59,141 bases of DNA from Aestuariimicrobium sp. p3-SID1156 (GTDB taxonomy: Bacteria > Actinomycetota > Actinomycetes > Propionibacteriales > Propionibacteriaceae): NCBI RefSeq assembly GCF_025144225.1, contig NZ_JALXXB010000013.1:1-59141 (forward strand), in the 5' to 3' direction. A model generated the notes under the pieces. It saw only the letters and a program-made list of their open reading frames with translations. It was not told the DNA's origin and ran no database searches. Each line of letters starts with the position of its first letter. Position 1 is the first letter of the stretch. Shown in pieces: positions 1-8,550 of this stretch. Both the position numbers and the translations under genes were made by a program.

Positions 1-1338
1 GCCAGCCAGGCCAAGGTTCTCCCGCAGGGTCCTTCCCTCGTACTCAGTGCGGTAGACCCCCAGTTCCTGCAGGATCGGCACGACCTGCTCGACGAAGGGT
101 TGCAGGCCGTCGGGTGTGATGTGCGGGATCAGGATGAAGCCGTCGCTGGCGTCGGACTGCACGTAGCGATTGATCTCATGTGCCACGGTCTCGGCCGAAC
201 CGATGAAGTTCTGGCGGCCGGTGACCTCGATGATGAGCTCCCGGGCGCTCCATCCGTTGGCTGCCGCACGCTCGCGCCATTCCCGCGCGGTCGCGATCGG
301 GTCGTGGTGCGCTCGCACGGACGCCCGACCCTGGGCAGTGTGCTCACCATCGACGATCGGATCGAACTCGGGCAGGGGACCGTCGGGGTCGAGGTCGGAC
401 AGGTCGCGGTTCCACACCTGCTCCAGGAATCGGATTGCCGTCTGTCCGCTGACCTGGGCGAGACGGACCTCGTGCGCAACCTGGCGTGCCTCCTCATCGG
501 TGTCACCGATGATGAAGGTCGCTCCGGGCAGGATCAACAGCTCCTCACGACGACGACCGTATGTGGCCAGACGGGCCTTGACGTCGCTGTAGAAGGCCTG
601 CCCGGCCTCCAGCGTGGAGTGTCGCGTGAAGATCGCGTCCACCGTGCGGGCAGCGAATTCGCGTCCCTCATCGGAGTCACCGGCCTGGAAGAGGACCGGG
701 CGTCCCTGCGGTGAGGCGGGGACGTTGAAGTGCCCGGCGATGTCGAAGTGGTCGTCCCGCACCTGGAAGCGACCCGCCTCGGCCCGGGTGAGGAAATGGC
801 CTGGGTCGGAACTCAGGTCGCCCTCCTGCCAGGAGCCCCACAGCACGTCGGCGGCGTGGACGAAGCTCGCTGCCCGCTCATACCTCTGGGACGCCTGGAG
901 GTAGCCGCCCCGCCGGAAGTTCTCCCCGGTGAAGGCATCCCAGCTGGTCACCACGTTCCAGGCGGCTCGGCCACCGGAGAGGTGGTCGAGGGTGGCGAAC
1001 TGGCGCGCGACCTCGTAGGGCTCGTTGAAGGTGGCGTTGATGGTGCCCACCAGACCAAGTCGTTCAGTGACGGCGCTGAGCGCGGCCAGGATGCTGAAAG
1101 TGTCAGGCCGACCCACCACGTCGAGGTCGTAGATCTGTCCGTTCTGCTCACGCAGGCGCAGGCCCTCGGCCAGGAAGAGGAAGTCGAAAAGCCCTGTCTC
1201 GGCCACTCGGGCGAAGCGCTCGAAGGAGGAGAAGTCGATGTGGCTGCCAGATCGGGGATCGCTCCACACCGTGGTGTTGTTGACGCCCGGGAAGTGGGCG
1301 CCCAGATGGATCTGCTTGCGGGGAAACTGCGTGGGCAT
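1..1338 (-). CDS. NtaA/SnaA/DszA-family FMN-dependent monooxygenase (runs off window start)
   Basis: This is a luciferase-like (LLM) flavin monooxygenase that uses reduced FMN to oxidise and cleave C-N or C-S bonds. Reading from the ATG at 1338, the protein begins MPTQFPRKQIHLGAHFPGVN and continues with family segments such as GLFDFLFLAEGL, FATLDHLSGGRAAWNVVTS and, at the window edge, YRTEYEGRTLRENLGL. That last segment is the normal C-terminal signature, so of 446 visible codons only a few residues can be missing. An AGAGGA ribosome site precedes the start, 12 nt after the previous stop. It is the last visible gene of the transporter/monooxygenase operon that starts near 8384. In Bacillus, close relatives (YxeK, YtnJ) sit with amino-acid ABC transporters and act on S-modified cysteine. 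That substrate is inferred here, not shown. Confidence 0.9.
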   Translation of the reverse strand, partial: MPTQFPRKQIHLGAHFPGVNNTTVWSDPRSGSHIDFSSFERFARVAETGLFDFLFLAEGLRLREQNGQIYDLDVVGRPDTFSILAALSAVTERLGLVGTINATFNEPYEVARQFATLDHLSGGRAAWNVVTSWDAFTGENFRRGGYLQASQRYERAASFVHAADVLWGSWQEGDLSSDPGHFLTRAEAGRFQVRDDHFDIAGHFNVPASPQGRPVLFQAGDSDEGREFAARTVDAIFTRHSTLEAGQAFYSDVKARLATYGRRREELLILPGATFIIGDTDEEARQVAHEVRLAQVSGQTAIRFLEQVWNRDLSDLDPDGPLPEFDPIVDGEHTAQGRASVRAHHDPIATAREWRERAAANGWSARELIIEVTGRQNFIGSAETVAHEINRYVQSDASDGFILIPHITPDGLQPFVEQVVPILQELGVYRTEYEGRTLRENLGLAG

Positions 1339-1350
1339 GGAAGATTCCTC

Positions 1351-2523
1351 TCAGCTGGCCAGCGGGCTGGGGTGGGCGTATCGGTTGGTGGGCAGGGGGA
1401 ATCCAAGCAGGCCGCGGAGGGTGTTGGCCTGGTAGCCGTCCCGGAACTGGCCCCGGCGCCGCAGTTCCCCGGTGAGTTCGTGGGTGATCCGGGGTCCATC
1501 CTGGGCGGAGACGGCCGGCCGCAGCCGGAAGCCATCCGCGCCGAGGGAGTGCCAGTGCTCGAGCTGGTCGGCGAGCTGGACAACCGTCCCCGTGAAGACG
1601 GCGGTGTCGCTGACCAGCTCCTCCCCGGCTGCCTCGTCCAGCCGGTCCAGTCGCGCTCTGGCCGCCTCGGCGGTGTCGTCGAGCACAATGAGCAGGTCCG
1701 CGAAGATCCGACGCTCGCCTCCAGAGTCTGGGACCTGACTGAGGATGCGGGTGAGGTCAGCATCCTGGAACGGGGTGATGAAGCCCAGGTCGGCGCTGGC
1801 GGCGACGAACTCATAGGGCAGCTGCTGGTGGGCCAGTGCCGCCACGATCGGTTGGCCCTGGGGTGGGCGTTGAGTGATGAGCGGGCCCTTCACACTGAAA
1901 TACTTGCCCTCGAAATCGATGTAGTGGAGCTTGTCGCGGTCGACGAAGCGCCCGGTGGCCACGTCGCGAATCTCGGCGTCGTCCTCCCAGCTGTCCCACA
2001 GACGACGCAACACCTCCACCCAGTCGGACGCCTCAGCGAACTGTTCGACCACTTGCTCCTGTGTGGGCTTGCCCTGAACTGCCTCGAGATCGGGACGGCG
2101 GCCGATGTGGCGCGCCTCCTCCCCGTGTGTGGTGGCGCGCACCCGGACCCCGGCACGGCCCCGGGAGACATGGTCCAGGGTGGCAATGGCCTTGGCCAGG
2201 TGGAAGGGCTCGGTGTGGACCGCAACCGCCGAGGGCACCAGCCCTATCGACGTGGTCAGCGGCGCGACGGCATTGGCCACCAGCACGCTGTCGAGGCGTC
2301 CCCGGACGCGATCGGTACGCTCACGGGGGGAGCCCCAGGGCTCATCGAGCTGCAGTCCAAGCGAGTCCTCGAAGGTGACCAGGTCCAGCTGGCCGGCTTC
2401 GGCACGGCGAACCTCCTCCGCCCAGTGTCGGAGGGTGAAAAAGTCAGCGGGTCCAGCGCCGGGCTCGCGCCAGGCAGCCGGGTGCCAGCCGGCGTCATTG
2501 AGGGCAAGGGCAAGGTGGATCAT
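1351..2523 (-). CDS. LLM-class flavin-dependent oxidoreductase
   Basis: A 390-residue luciferase-like TIM-barrel oxidoreductase, expected to use FMNH2 from a partner reductase. It starts MIHLALALNDAGWHP and carries LDHVSRGRAGVRVRATTHG and ends LRGLLGFPLPTNRY. Its ATG overlaps the stop of the upstream flavin-reductase fusion gene by 4 nt (ATGA), which implies translational coupling. It differs from the downstream NtaA-type enzyme in length and motifs, so the operon encodes two distinct monooxygenases. The substrate is unknown. The neighbouring amino-acid-type transporter and the cysteine leader peptide suggest a sulfur-containing amino acid derivative. Confidence 0.88.
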   Translation of the reverse strand: MIHLALALNDAGWHPAAWREPGAGPADFFTLRHWAEEVRRAEAGQLDLVTFEDSLGLQLDEPWGSPRERTDRVRGRLDSVLVANAVAPLTTSIGLVPSAVAVHTEPFHLAKAIATLDHVSRGRAGVRVRATTHGEEARHIGRRPDLEAVQGKPTQEQVVEQFAEASDWVEVLRRLWDSWEDDAEIRDVATGRFVDRDKLHYIDFEGKYFSVKGPLITQRPPQGQPIVAALAHQQLPYEFVAASADLGFITPFQDADLTRILSQVPDSGGERRIFADLLIVLDDTAEAARARLDRLDEAAGEELVSDTAVFTGTVVQLADQLEHWHSLGADGFRLRPAVSAQDGPRITHELTGELRRRGQFRDGYQANTLRGLLGFPLPTNRYAHPSPLAS

Positions 2524-5036
2524 GCGACATCTCCTTGGGGATGGGGAACGGCAAGCCGGCGTGGGGCCAGCAGGGTTGGATCGGTGCGAGATGGTGCCTC
2601 GGCACCATCGGTGACAGGCCGACCAGCCACTGGGGGGATGCCCATCTCGCGCAACAGCAGACGGGCTATCCGGTCGTTCTGCCGGAAGGCGGCACCGTTG
2701 GTGCGTGGGCGGTGGAAGGCAGCGACAGCGGCGCTGGCCGAGACTGCCGGACCGAGCAGGTGGCGGCGAGGGTGGACGCTGCCATCGGCTCGAACGGCCC
2801 GGAACTGCGCATCGGTGACCAGCAGGCCGCGCCGGGCACCCAGCGGCCCTGCCGGTTCGACGAGCAATTCATCCCGCCGCAGCAGGGCCTGCAGCAGGGA
2901 ATCAGCGGCTTCCACCACGTCGATCGCAGGCAGGAAGGCGTCCACCAGCGCACGGGTCCGCACGGGCTCGTCATCGACCACGGTCGAGGCGGCCTGGAAG
3001 GCATTCCCCTCCAGGGCGACCGTGACGTCAGGGCCGAGGAAGGTGACCAGCCCTGCTCGCTGGAGCGCGAGCAGCTCAGCCAGGCGACGCGGTGGCGGTC
3101 CGCTGGCGATGAAGGAGAAGAAGCTCTTGAACTCCCCCTCCACCAACCGAGTACGGTCCTCGGCGCCGATGCGCCCCTGGGCGATGAGCTCACCCAGCGC
3201 CACGTAGATGCCGACCAGCACCTCGAAGACGGCGCGGTCGCTGGAGTGGGCGGGATCCTGTCGGCGGGCCAGGTCATCCGCGACGTGTGTCACCACCGCT
3301 CGCGAGGCTTCCCCCCAGGACGGGAAGCGTTGGCCTGCGAGTGGACGCTGTAGGGCCAGCAGGTTGATGCGGTCCTGCTCGTCAGGCACCTGGGATGCCA
3401 CGTGCCGGGAGAACTCGGCGCTCGTGGCCCCGTGCTTGTCCAGCACCGTGCGCAATTCCTCGAAGCTGCCGTGGGTACGGTCGGCATGCGCCTGGAAGAG
3501 CCGGCGGTAGTGGGCGTGGGTGATCTCATCGGCGACCAGCGGCCAGAGCTCGCGCTCCACGTCGACCTGGCCGCCGGGACCGCCGAGCCGGGCGAGTCGA
3601 TCCGGCGTGAGGTACCTCAGTGGTGTGGGTGTGTCGATCGAATAGCCCAGTTTCGCGTGGTAGGGGACGCCGCGGCCCGAGGCGGCCAGCAGTCTGGGTT
3701 CGCGCCCACTGGGGACGTAGGTGAGGTCGGTGCCCTCACCGGTGAAATGGCCGCCGCGTCCCTGGGTGAGCAGGGTGACCAGATCGATGAACGCGAGCCC
3801 CAGCCCGCGCACCAGAACCGGTTCCCCCGGCGCCAGGGCGTCCAGGTCGAGGTCGGCGGTCTGGGCTGGAGGGATGTAGGTGAGGTCGCGCTCCTCGGCC
3901 TTGGCCAACAGGTCCTGCTGGGACGCGGTCAGCGCCTGGTCGAAGTGACCCTGGGCGAGCACGACCACGTCGGCCGGGATGTGGGCTCCGGACTCCAGGA
4001 CAACAACCTGGAGTCCGTCCTGGTCGAGCAGGTCAACCGCTCTGTGGCGGTGCACCTGCAGTCGGACGCCACTGGGCAACCGGTCGACCGTGCGTCGCCA
4101 TGCCCAGCCCAGGTACTCGGCCTGGACCCCGCGGGGGAGGAAGGAGTCTGGTCCGTACTGGGACACCGGCCAGCCCTGACCGGCCAGGACAGCCCTGCCC
4201 TGGCCGGTCGCCCACTCTGCTAGCGAGGGTCCGGGGGTGACCGGACCCTCGCACTTCACCGTCTCGTCGGTGAAGACTGTGACGTCGGCTGCCGTGGAGT
4301 TCATCCAGAGCAGCTCGGACTGGTCGGCTCGCCAGATCCTGCCGGCACCTACCGGCTCGGGGTCGACGACGTGGATAGCCAGGTCGGTCGTTCCCGGCGG
4401 AAGGTTGGCCGCGAAGCGGTCGAGCAGCCCCAGGGCCCTGGGACCGCCGCCAACGATGACGATGCTGCGTCGCCTGGCCCTGGCCAGTCGGTGGGCCAGA
4501 TGCGCCTCCAGTGTTTCGGCGAAGGCATCAGTTGCCGCCTCGACGGCCAGTCGCGCCTCCGCCGTCACCTGTCGGCGTCCATCGGGCCCGGTGCCGATCT
4601 GGCTTGCCAGCACCACGCGGCCACGGGAGAGGTGGCGCGCCCCCAGGGATTCCAGTACTGGACGCAACGCGTAGTCGAGGGCCAGAACGTTGGCGGGGGT
4701 CCCCCCGGAGGCCAGCGGGAGGACATGCTTGCCGCGCAGGGCGTTCTGGTCCAGCAGGTCAAGGAAGACCTTGAGCACTCCGCTGTAGGCCGCCTTGTAG
4801 ACGGGCGTGGCGATGACCACGGCATCGGCCCGGCGGACCGCTTCCAGCGCCTCCGCGATTCCCGGCGCCTGGGCACGGCCGAGGAGGAGGTCTGCGGCGG
4901 GCAGGTCGCGCAGGACCACCTGCTCGACCTGGTGTCCATGGTCCTCCAGCCGACGCAGGGCGACCGCAGCCACGGCCTCACTGCGCGAGTTGGTGGAGGG
5001 ACTGGAGGAGATGGCCAGGATCCGTCCCCTGGTCAC
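2520..5036 (-). CDS. Fused NADPH-dependent FMN reductase + FAD/NAD(P)-binding protein
   Basis: An 838-residue two-part flavoprotein. Residues 1-185 are an SsuE-type NAD(P)H:FMN reductase (ILAISSSPSTNSRSEAV, then ADAVVIATPVYKAAYSGVLK), able to supply FMNH2 to the two downstream LLM monooxygenases. From about residue 190 a second domain begins with a dinucleotide-binding motif (IVIVGGGPRALGLL) and continues as a NAD_binding_9-type FAD/NAD(P)-binding protein (LLWMNSTAADVTVF, VVVLAQGHFDQ). The link between them is an Arg-rich stretch near 182-190. The GTG start overlaps the stop of the substrate-binding protein gene by 4 nt. The two domains are normally separate genes, so the fusion is notable. 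The reaction of the C-terminal half is not known. Confidence 0.88.
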   Translation of the reverse strand: MTRGRILAISSSPSTNSRSEAVAAVALRRLEDHGHQVEQVVLRDLPAADLLLGRAQAPGIAEALEAVRRADAVVIATPVYKAAYSGVLKVFLDLLDQNALRGKHVLPLASGGTPANVLALDYALRPVLESLGARHLSRGRVVLASQIGTGPDGRRQVTAEARLAVEAATDAFAETLEAHLAHRLARARRRSIVIVGGGPRALGLLDRFAANLPPGTTDLAIHVVDPEPVGAGRIWRADQSELLWMNSTAADVTVFTDETVKCEGPVTPGPSLAEWATGQGRAVLAGQGWPVSQYGPDSFLPRGVQAEYLGWAWRRTVDRLPSGVRLQVHRHRAVDLLDQDGLQVVVLESGAHIPADVVVLAQGHFDQALTASQQDLLAKAEERDLTYIPPAQTADLDLDALAPGEPVLVRGLGLAFIDLVTLLTQGRGGHFTGEGTDLTYVPSGREPRLLAASGRGVPYHAKLGYSIDTPTPLRYLTPDRLARLGGPGGQVDVERELWPLVADEITHAHYRRLFQAHADRTHGSFEELRTVLDKHGATSAEFSRHVASQVPDEQDRINLLALQRPLAGQRFPSWGEASRAVVTHVADDLARRQDPAHSSDRAVFEVLVGIYVALGELIAQGRIGAEDRTRLVEGEFKSFFSFIASGPPPRRLAELLALQRAGLVTFLGPDVTVALEGNAFQAASTVVDDEPVRTRALVDAFLPAIDVVEAADSLLQALLRRDELLVEPAGPLGARRGLLVTDAQFRAVRADGSVHPRRHLLGPAVSASAAVAAFHRPRTNGAAFRQNDRIARLLLREMGIPPVAGRPVTDGAEAPSRTDPTLLAPRRLAVPHPQGDVA

Positions 5037-6031
5037 TTTGTCTTCGCCTTCGGCAGGCCGGCCGGATTCACCTCGGACTTTGTCACGGCCTCGACCTTGA
5101 GTCCCCAGCGCTGCAGGACGCGGGCGTAGCTGCCGTCGGCGATGGCTGCGTTCAGGGCCGCTGCGATGGGCTGGACGAGGCCGTTGCCCTTGCGGGTGAT
5201 CACACCCACCTTGCCCTGGACGGGGTAGCTGGAGGACACGTGCCCCACGATCTTCGTTCCGCCGCCGGTGGCCACGTGGTACAGGGCGGAGGGGTCGGGG
5301 CCGAGGTGGAGATCAATGCGCCCGGACTTGATCGCCAGGTAGGCATCCTGGGCGCTGGAGTAGTAGACCAGCGAGGCGGGCTTGCCGCCCTTGGCCTGGA
5401 TGATCTCGTTCCAGCGCAGCAGGACTGCCTCCTGCAGGGTGCCGGAGGCGACACCGACCTTCTTCCCGGCGATGTCCTGGGGTTGCTTGACCTTGAGCGT
5501 GGAATCCGGCGCCGCCTCGAAGGCATGCAGTCCAAGGCGGTAGGTCGCGAAGTCGTACTTCTCCTTGCGGGCCTCGGAGACGCCCACATTGGAGGCGGCG
5601 ATGTCGACGGTGCCGGCGTCCAGCCCGACGAAAAGGTTCTCCCAGCTGGAGACGTGGGTTTCCACCTTGAGCCCCAGGATGTCGGCCACCAGGTGGGAAA
5701 TGTCGACATCCGAGCCGACGGCGGTCTTGTTGTCGGTGGCCAGGAAGTTGATGGGCGGAGCCCCGGTCACTGCTGAGCTGCCGACGCGAAGAACTCCGCG
5801 GTCGCGGATGGCCTTCGGCAGCGTGGCGGCGATTGTCTCGTTGAAGGTGCCCTTCACCCGGCCGGCCTGTTCGGGGGAGTTGTCGTAGGTGATCTTGTCA
5901 CCGGAGGCGCCGGTCGCAGTGGTGGCAGCCTCGACGGGGTCACTGCAGGCGCTGGCGGTGCCGAGCACGAGGGCGCTGCTGCCCAGCAGCAGGCTGCGGC
6001 GGGACAGGGACGAGGCGAACGGGCTGTTCAT
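5033..6031 (-). CDS. ABC transporter substrate-binding lipoprotein, amino-acid type (SBP_bac_3)
   Basis: The extracellular receptor of the ABC transporter. The chosen ATG at 6031 has AGGAG 11 nt upstream and gives a clean export signal: twin arginines (SRRSLLLG, residues 10-17), a hydrophobic stretch and a lipobox TASAC with the lipidated Cys at about residue 29. An upstream in-frame start at 6100 would add 23 residues before the signal and is less likely. The mature part shows family-3 features ([50 protein letters not shown]), typical of receptors for polar amino acids, cystine and related compounds. It lies between the ATPase and the reductase fusion. The ligand is inferred from context to be an organosulfur amino acid. 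Confidence 0.9.
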   Translation of the reverse strand: MNSPFASSLSRRSLLLGSSALVLGTASACSDPVEAATTATGASGDKITYDNSPEQAGRVKGTFNETIAATLPKAIRDRGVLRVGSSAVTGAPPINFLATDNKTAVGSDVDISHLVADILGLKVETHVSSWENLFVGLDAGTVDIAASNVGVSEARKEKYDFATYRLGLHAFEAAPDSTLKVKQPQDIAGKKVGVASGTLQEAVLLRWNEIIQAKGGKPASLVYYSSAQDAYLAIKSGRIDLHLGPDPSALYHVATGGGTKIVGHVSSSYPVQGKVGVITRKGNGLVQPIAAALNAAIADGSYARVLQRWGLKVEAVTKSEVNPAGLPKAKTK

Positions 6032-6096
6032 GATGGTGCTCCTGAAGTGGTGGGAGATGAAGCGGTGGGGGGTAAGTGTGGGGGTTGGATGGGGCG

Positions 6097-6921
6097 TCAC
6101 AGGACGCGGGAGAGGAAGCTGCGGGTGCGTTCGTGGGTCGGGTTGTCGATGACCTGGGCGGCGGGTCCCTGTTCGACGATCTGGCCCTCGGCCATGAAGA
6201 CGACCGTGTCGGCGATCTCTCGGGCGAACCCGATCTCGTGGGTGACGACGACCATGGTTGAGCCCTCGTTGGCGAGCTGTTTGATCACGTCGAGGACTTC
6301 CCCCACCAACTCGGGGTCGAGTGCGCTGGTGGGCTCGTCGAAGAGTAGGAGGGCTGGTTCCAGGGTCAGCGCCCGAGCGATGGCCACTCGTTGCTGCTGG
6401 CCACCCGACAACTGGCGGGGGTAGGCGTTGGCCTTGTCGGCGAGCCCGACGCGGTCGAGCAGCTTCAGGGCGAGGGCACGGACCTCGGCCGGTTGACGTC
6501 CCTGTGCGTGGACTGGCGCCTCCACCAGGTTCTCCAGCACGGTCAGGTGCCCGAACAGGTTGAAGTTCTGGAAGACGAAGCCAATCCGGCGCCGCTGGGC
6601 CAGCAGCGTGCGTGGGGACAGCTCATGGAGCCGATTGCCCTGCTGGCGGTAGCCGACCAGCTCACCATCGACCAGGACGAGGCCGCGGTCGACCTTCTCC
6701 AGATGGTTGATGGTGCGCAGGAGGGTGGACTTGCCCGAGCCGGAGGGTCCGATGATGGCGGTCACCTCGCCGGTCCTGACGATCAGGTCAACCCCGCGTA
6801 GGACTTCCAGGGTGCCGAAGCTCTTGTGGACACCCCGGAGTTCGACCATGGCACCGGGAGTTGCGCTGGGGTGTCGCTCGTGGTGGGGGGCCGTGCGGAC
6901 TCGTTGCAGGAGGGGGCTCAT
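6097..6921 (-). CDS. Amino-acid-type ABC transporter ATP-binding protein
   Basis: The cytoplasmic ATPase of the transporter, 274 residues. Visible motifs: Walker [10 protein letters not shown] (58-66), Q-loop VFQNFNLF (about 117-123), signature LSGGQQQR (171-178), Walker B LLLFDEP (191-197), D-loop SALD (199-202) and switch histidine VTHE (about 228). The sequence is of the GlnQ/HisP type. The ATG overlaps the permease stop by 4 nt. A second in-frame ATG at codon 25 is a possible alternative start, because the first 24 residues lie outside the conserved domain. Confidence 0.95.
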   Translation of the reverse strand: MSPLLQRVRTAPHHERHPSATPGAMVELRGVHKSFGTLEVLRGVDLIVRTGEVTAIIGPSGSGKSTLLRTINHLEKVDRGLVLVDGELVGYRQQGNRLHELSPRTLLAQRRRIGFVFQNFNLFGHLTVLENLVEAPVHAQGRQPAEVRALALKLLDRVGLADKANAYPRQLSGGQQQRVAIARALTLEPALLLFDEPTSALDPELVGEVLDVIKQLANEGSTMVVVTHEIGFAREIADTVVFMAEGQIVEQGPAAQVIDNPTHERTRSFLSRVL

Positions 6922-8048
6922 CGCATGGCCTCCTGCAGGGCGAGGCGGAACTGGGTGGCCGACATGGTGCGCCCGACGCGGGAACGGACGGCGCGGGAAC
7001 GGACGACGCGGTCCGCGGTCTGGCGCTCACCGACGGTGCCTTCGGGGGAGCTGGGGTTGGCTGAGTTCTTGGCACGGCCACCACGAGTGCGTCCGCGGGC
7101 GTAGTGCTTCTCGATGGCGTGCTGGGCGACCGAGAGCAGGGTGGTCAGGATGATGTACCAGACGGTGGCCACCATCAGCAGGGGGATCACGCGGGAGTTG
7201 CGACCGTAGATGACCTGCACCTGGTAGAAGAGTTCCGGGATCGCCAGCACCGAGACGATCGAGGTCCCCTTGAACAGTCCCACCACCTCGTTGGCGGCGT
7301 TGGGAAGGATGCTGGGCATCGCCTGGGGCAGGACGATGTGGAAGAGGCGTCGGGCTCGCGGGATCCCGAGTGCCTCTGCGGCGTCGAACTGACCTGCGTC
7401 CACCGACAGGATGCCGGCGCGAATGATCTCGGCAGCGTAGGCGGCCTGGTGGAGGGCCAGGCCAACGACGGCCGCCCCCATGGCGGACAACAAGGAGTTG
7501 GTGGGGATGGTGAAGAAGGTGGGGCCGAAGGGGACTCCCACCTTGATCGCCCCGTAGATGTAGCCGATGTTGAACCAGAAGATCAGTTGCACCATCAGCG
7601 GGATGGAGCGGAAGACCCAGACGAAGCCGAAGGCGACCGCGTTGAGGAAGCGCTGCTCTGACAGCCGCATGGCTGCCAGCGCAATGCCCAGTCCGAAGCC
7701 GAAGACCACGCCGAGGAGGGTGAGCTTGAGGGTTTCGACCAGGGCAAGCATCACCGAGCGGGAGGCGAAGTAGGCCGCGAAGGTGGGCCAGTCCCAGACG
7801 GGGTTGGTGACCAACTGTTCGACGAAGAGGGCGAGCGCGAGGGCCACCAGTGCCACTGCCACCCACAACAGTGGTTGGCGGCGGGGTACCACGACCAGGT
7901 CCTGGTCATGGTCGGAAGGGGTGGGAGTGTTGGAAAGGGCGGGGCTGCTGGAAGGGAATCGGGGGATGTGCTGCGCCGACGATGGGTCGGGGTGGTTCGA
8001 GGCGGCCGTGCCAGGGCGGGCGTGGTCCAGACGTGTCGCAATCGACAT
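6918..8048 (-). CDS. Amino-acid-type ABC transporter permease
   Basis: The integral membrane subunit of the transporter, 376 residues, with several hydrophobic segments starting at LLWVAVALVALALALFVEQL and the HisM/GlnP-type domain after residue 90. The cytoplasmic EAA loop that docks the ATPase is seen as ALGIPRARRLFHIVLPQA. Both ends are polar extensions: a Ser/Pro-rich N-terminus of about 55 residues and an Arg-rich C-terminus of about 55 residues, both longer than in typical family members. AGGA lies just upstream of the ATG. It is the first structural gene after the leader peptide, about 240 nt downstream of it. Confidence 0.93.
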   Translation of the reverse strand: MSIATRLDHARPGTAASNHPDPSSAQHIPRFPSSSPALSNTPTPSDHDQDLVVVPRRQPLLWVAVALVALALALFVEQLVTNPVWDWPTFAAYFASRSVMLALVETLKLTLLGVVFGFGLGIALAAMRLSEQRFLNAVAFGFVWVFRSIPLMVQLIFWFNIGYIYGAIKVGVPFGPTFFTIPTNSLLSAMGAAVVGLALHQAAYAAEIIRAGILSVDAGQFDAAEALGIPRARRLFHIVLPQAMPSILPNAANEVVGLFKGTSIVSVLAIPELFYQVQVIYGRNSRVIPLLMVATVWYIILTTLLSVAQHAIEKHYARGRTRGGRAKNSANPSSPEGTVGERQTADRVVRSRAVRSRVGRTMSATQFRLALQEAMR

Positions 8049-8291
8049 GGGATTTCCTCAGGGAATGGGTGCGGCAAAATGGGTCGCCAAAAGCGACGGA
8101 CAAATCCACGGATTCAGTAATCGGATTTGCGGCAGCGGACGGACCAATGCATGTTTTCGTCCGCAGGAATTCCGCAGCTGCTCCCGGGCACGCCCAGTCA
8201 AACGGGCAACGCCAGTGCACGGCTGGTAGCAGGGGGCAACGCGGAGCATGCGCAGGTGCGCAGCGGGTGTGGCACCCGGATCGTCAGAGGA
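8049..8291 (-). promoter_or_regulatory. Structured leader RNA between leader peptide and transporter operon
   Basis: A 243-nt non-coding stretch transcribed between the leader peptide stop and the permease start. It contains at least three inverted repeats: GCGGACG/CGTCCGC (8135-8141 with 8158-8164), CAAATCC/GGATTTG (8101-8107 with 8123-8129) and GTCGC/GCGAC (8083-8087 with 8093-8097), the last with a U-rich loop. Mutually exclusive folding of such elements would suit an attenuator coupled to translation of the Cys codons upstream. The repeats are seen; the mechanism is inferred. Confidence 0.45.
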
Positions 8292-8384
8292 TCAACAGGT
8301 GCAGGTGGAGACGAGGAGCAGGTCGACGTGCAGGCGCACGGTGAGCAGGCTGCCAGCCGGAGAGGTCGCGGCGGGTGCCATCAT
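8292..8384 (-). CDS. HVDL-type cysteine leader peptide (30 aa)
   Basis: A short reading frame that begins with two ATG codons at 8384/8381, preceded by a strong AGGAAGGA ribosome site. Its C-terminus reads RLHVDLLLVSTCTC, ending in Cys-Thr-Cys directly before TGA. Actinobacterial leader peptides with an (R)HVDL core and Cys near the end are common upstream of sulfur-assimilation genes, and Cys-rich short ORFs in Mycobacterium act as cysteine-responsive attenuators. The two terminal Cys codons would make a ribosome stall when Cys-tRNA is scarce. It precedes the transporter/monooxygenase operon on the same strand and is the best evidence that the operon serves sulfur supply. Confidence 0.8.
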   Translation of the reverse strand: MMAPAATSPAGSLLTVRLHVDLLLVSTCTC

Positions 8385-8474
8385 GGCCAATCCTTCCTGC
8401 TCGTTGTGTGTTCTTCGTCAGAATCGACAATAGATTAATGGGTGTTGATTGCCACGCACATCTCAGGACGTGGA

Positions 8475-8519
8475 CAAAAAAGTTCTCACAGAACGGCCCC
8501 GGGAGATGCCTCCCGGGGC
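8475..8519 (-). terminator. Rho-independent terminator of the carboxypeptidase gene
   Basis: Downstream of the carboxypeptidase stop, on its strand, there is a perfect 10-bp GC-rich hairpin (8496-8505 with 8510-8519, loop of 4). It is followed by a small GTTCT/AGAAC hairpin and then six T residues (complement of 8475-8480). It separates the carboxypeptidase from the leader-peptide operon. Confidence 0.8.
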
Positions 8520-8550
8520 GTGGACTGCATGACTGGGTGAAGGTGGGGGA

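Noticed and set aside
730..3207. Very long open frame on the + strand opposite the monooxygenase and reductase genes
   Set aside because: It is an antisense shadow created by high-GC codon bias. The minus-strand products are recognisable enzymes with ribosome sites and coupled starts.
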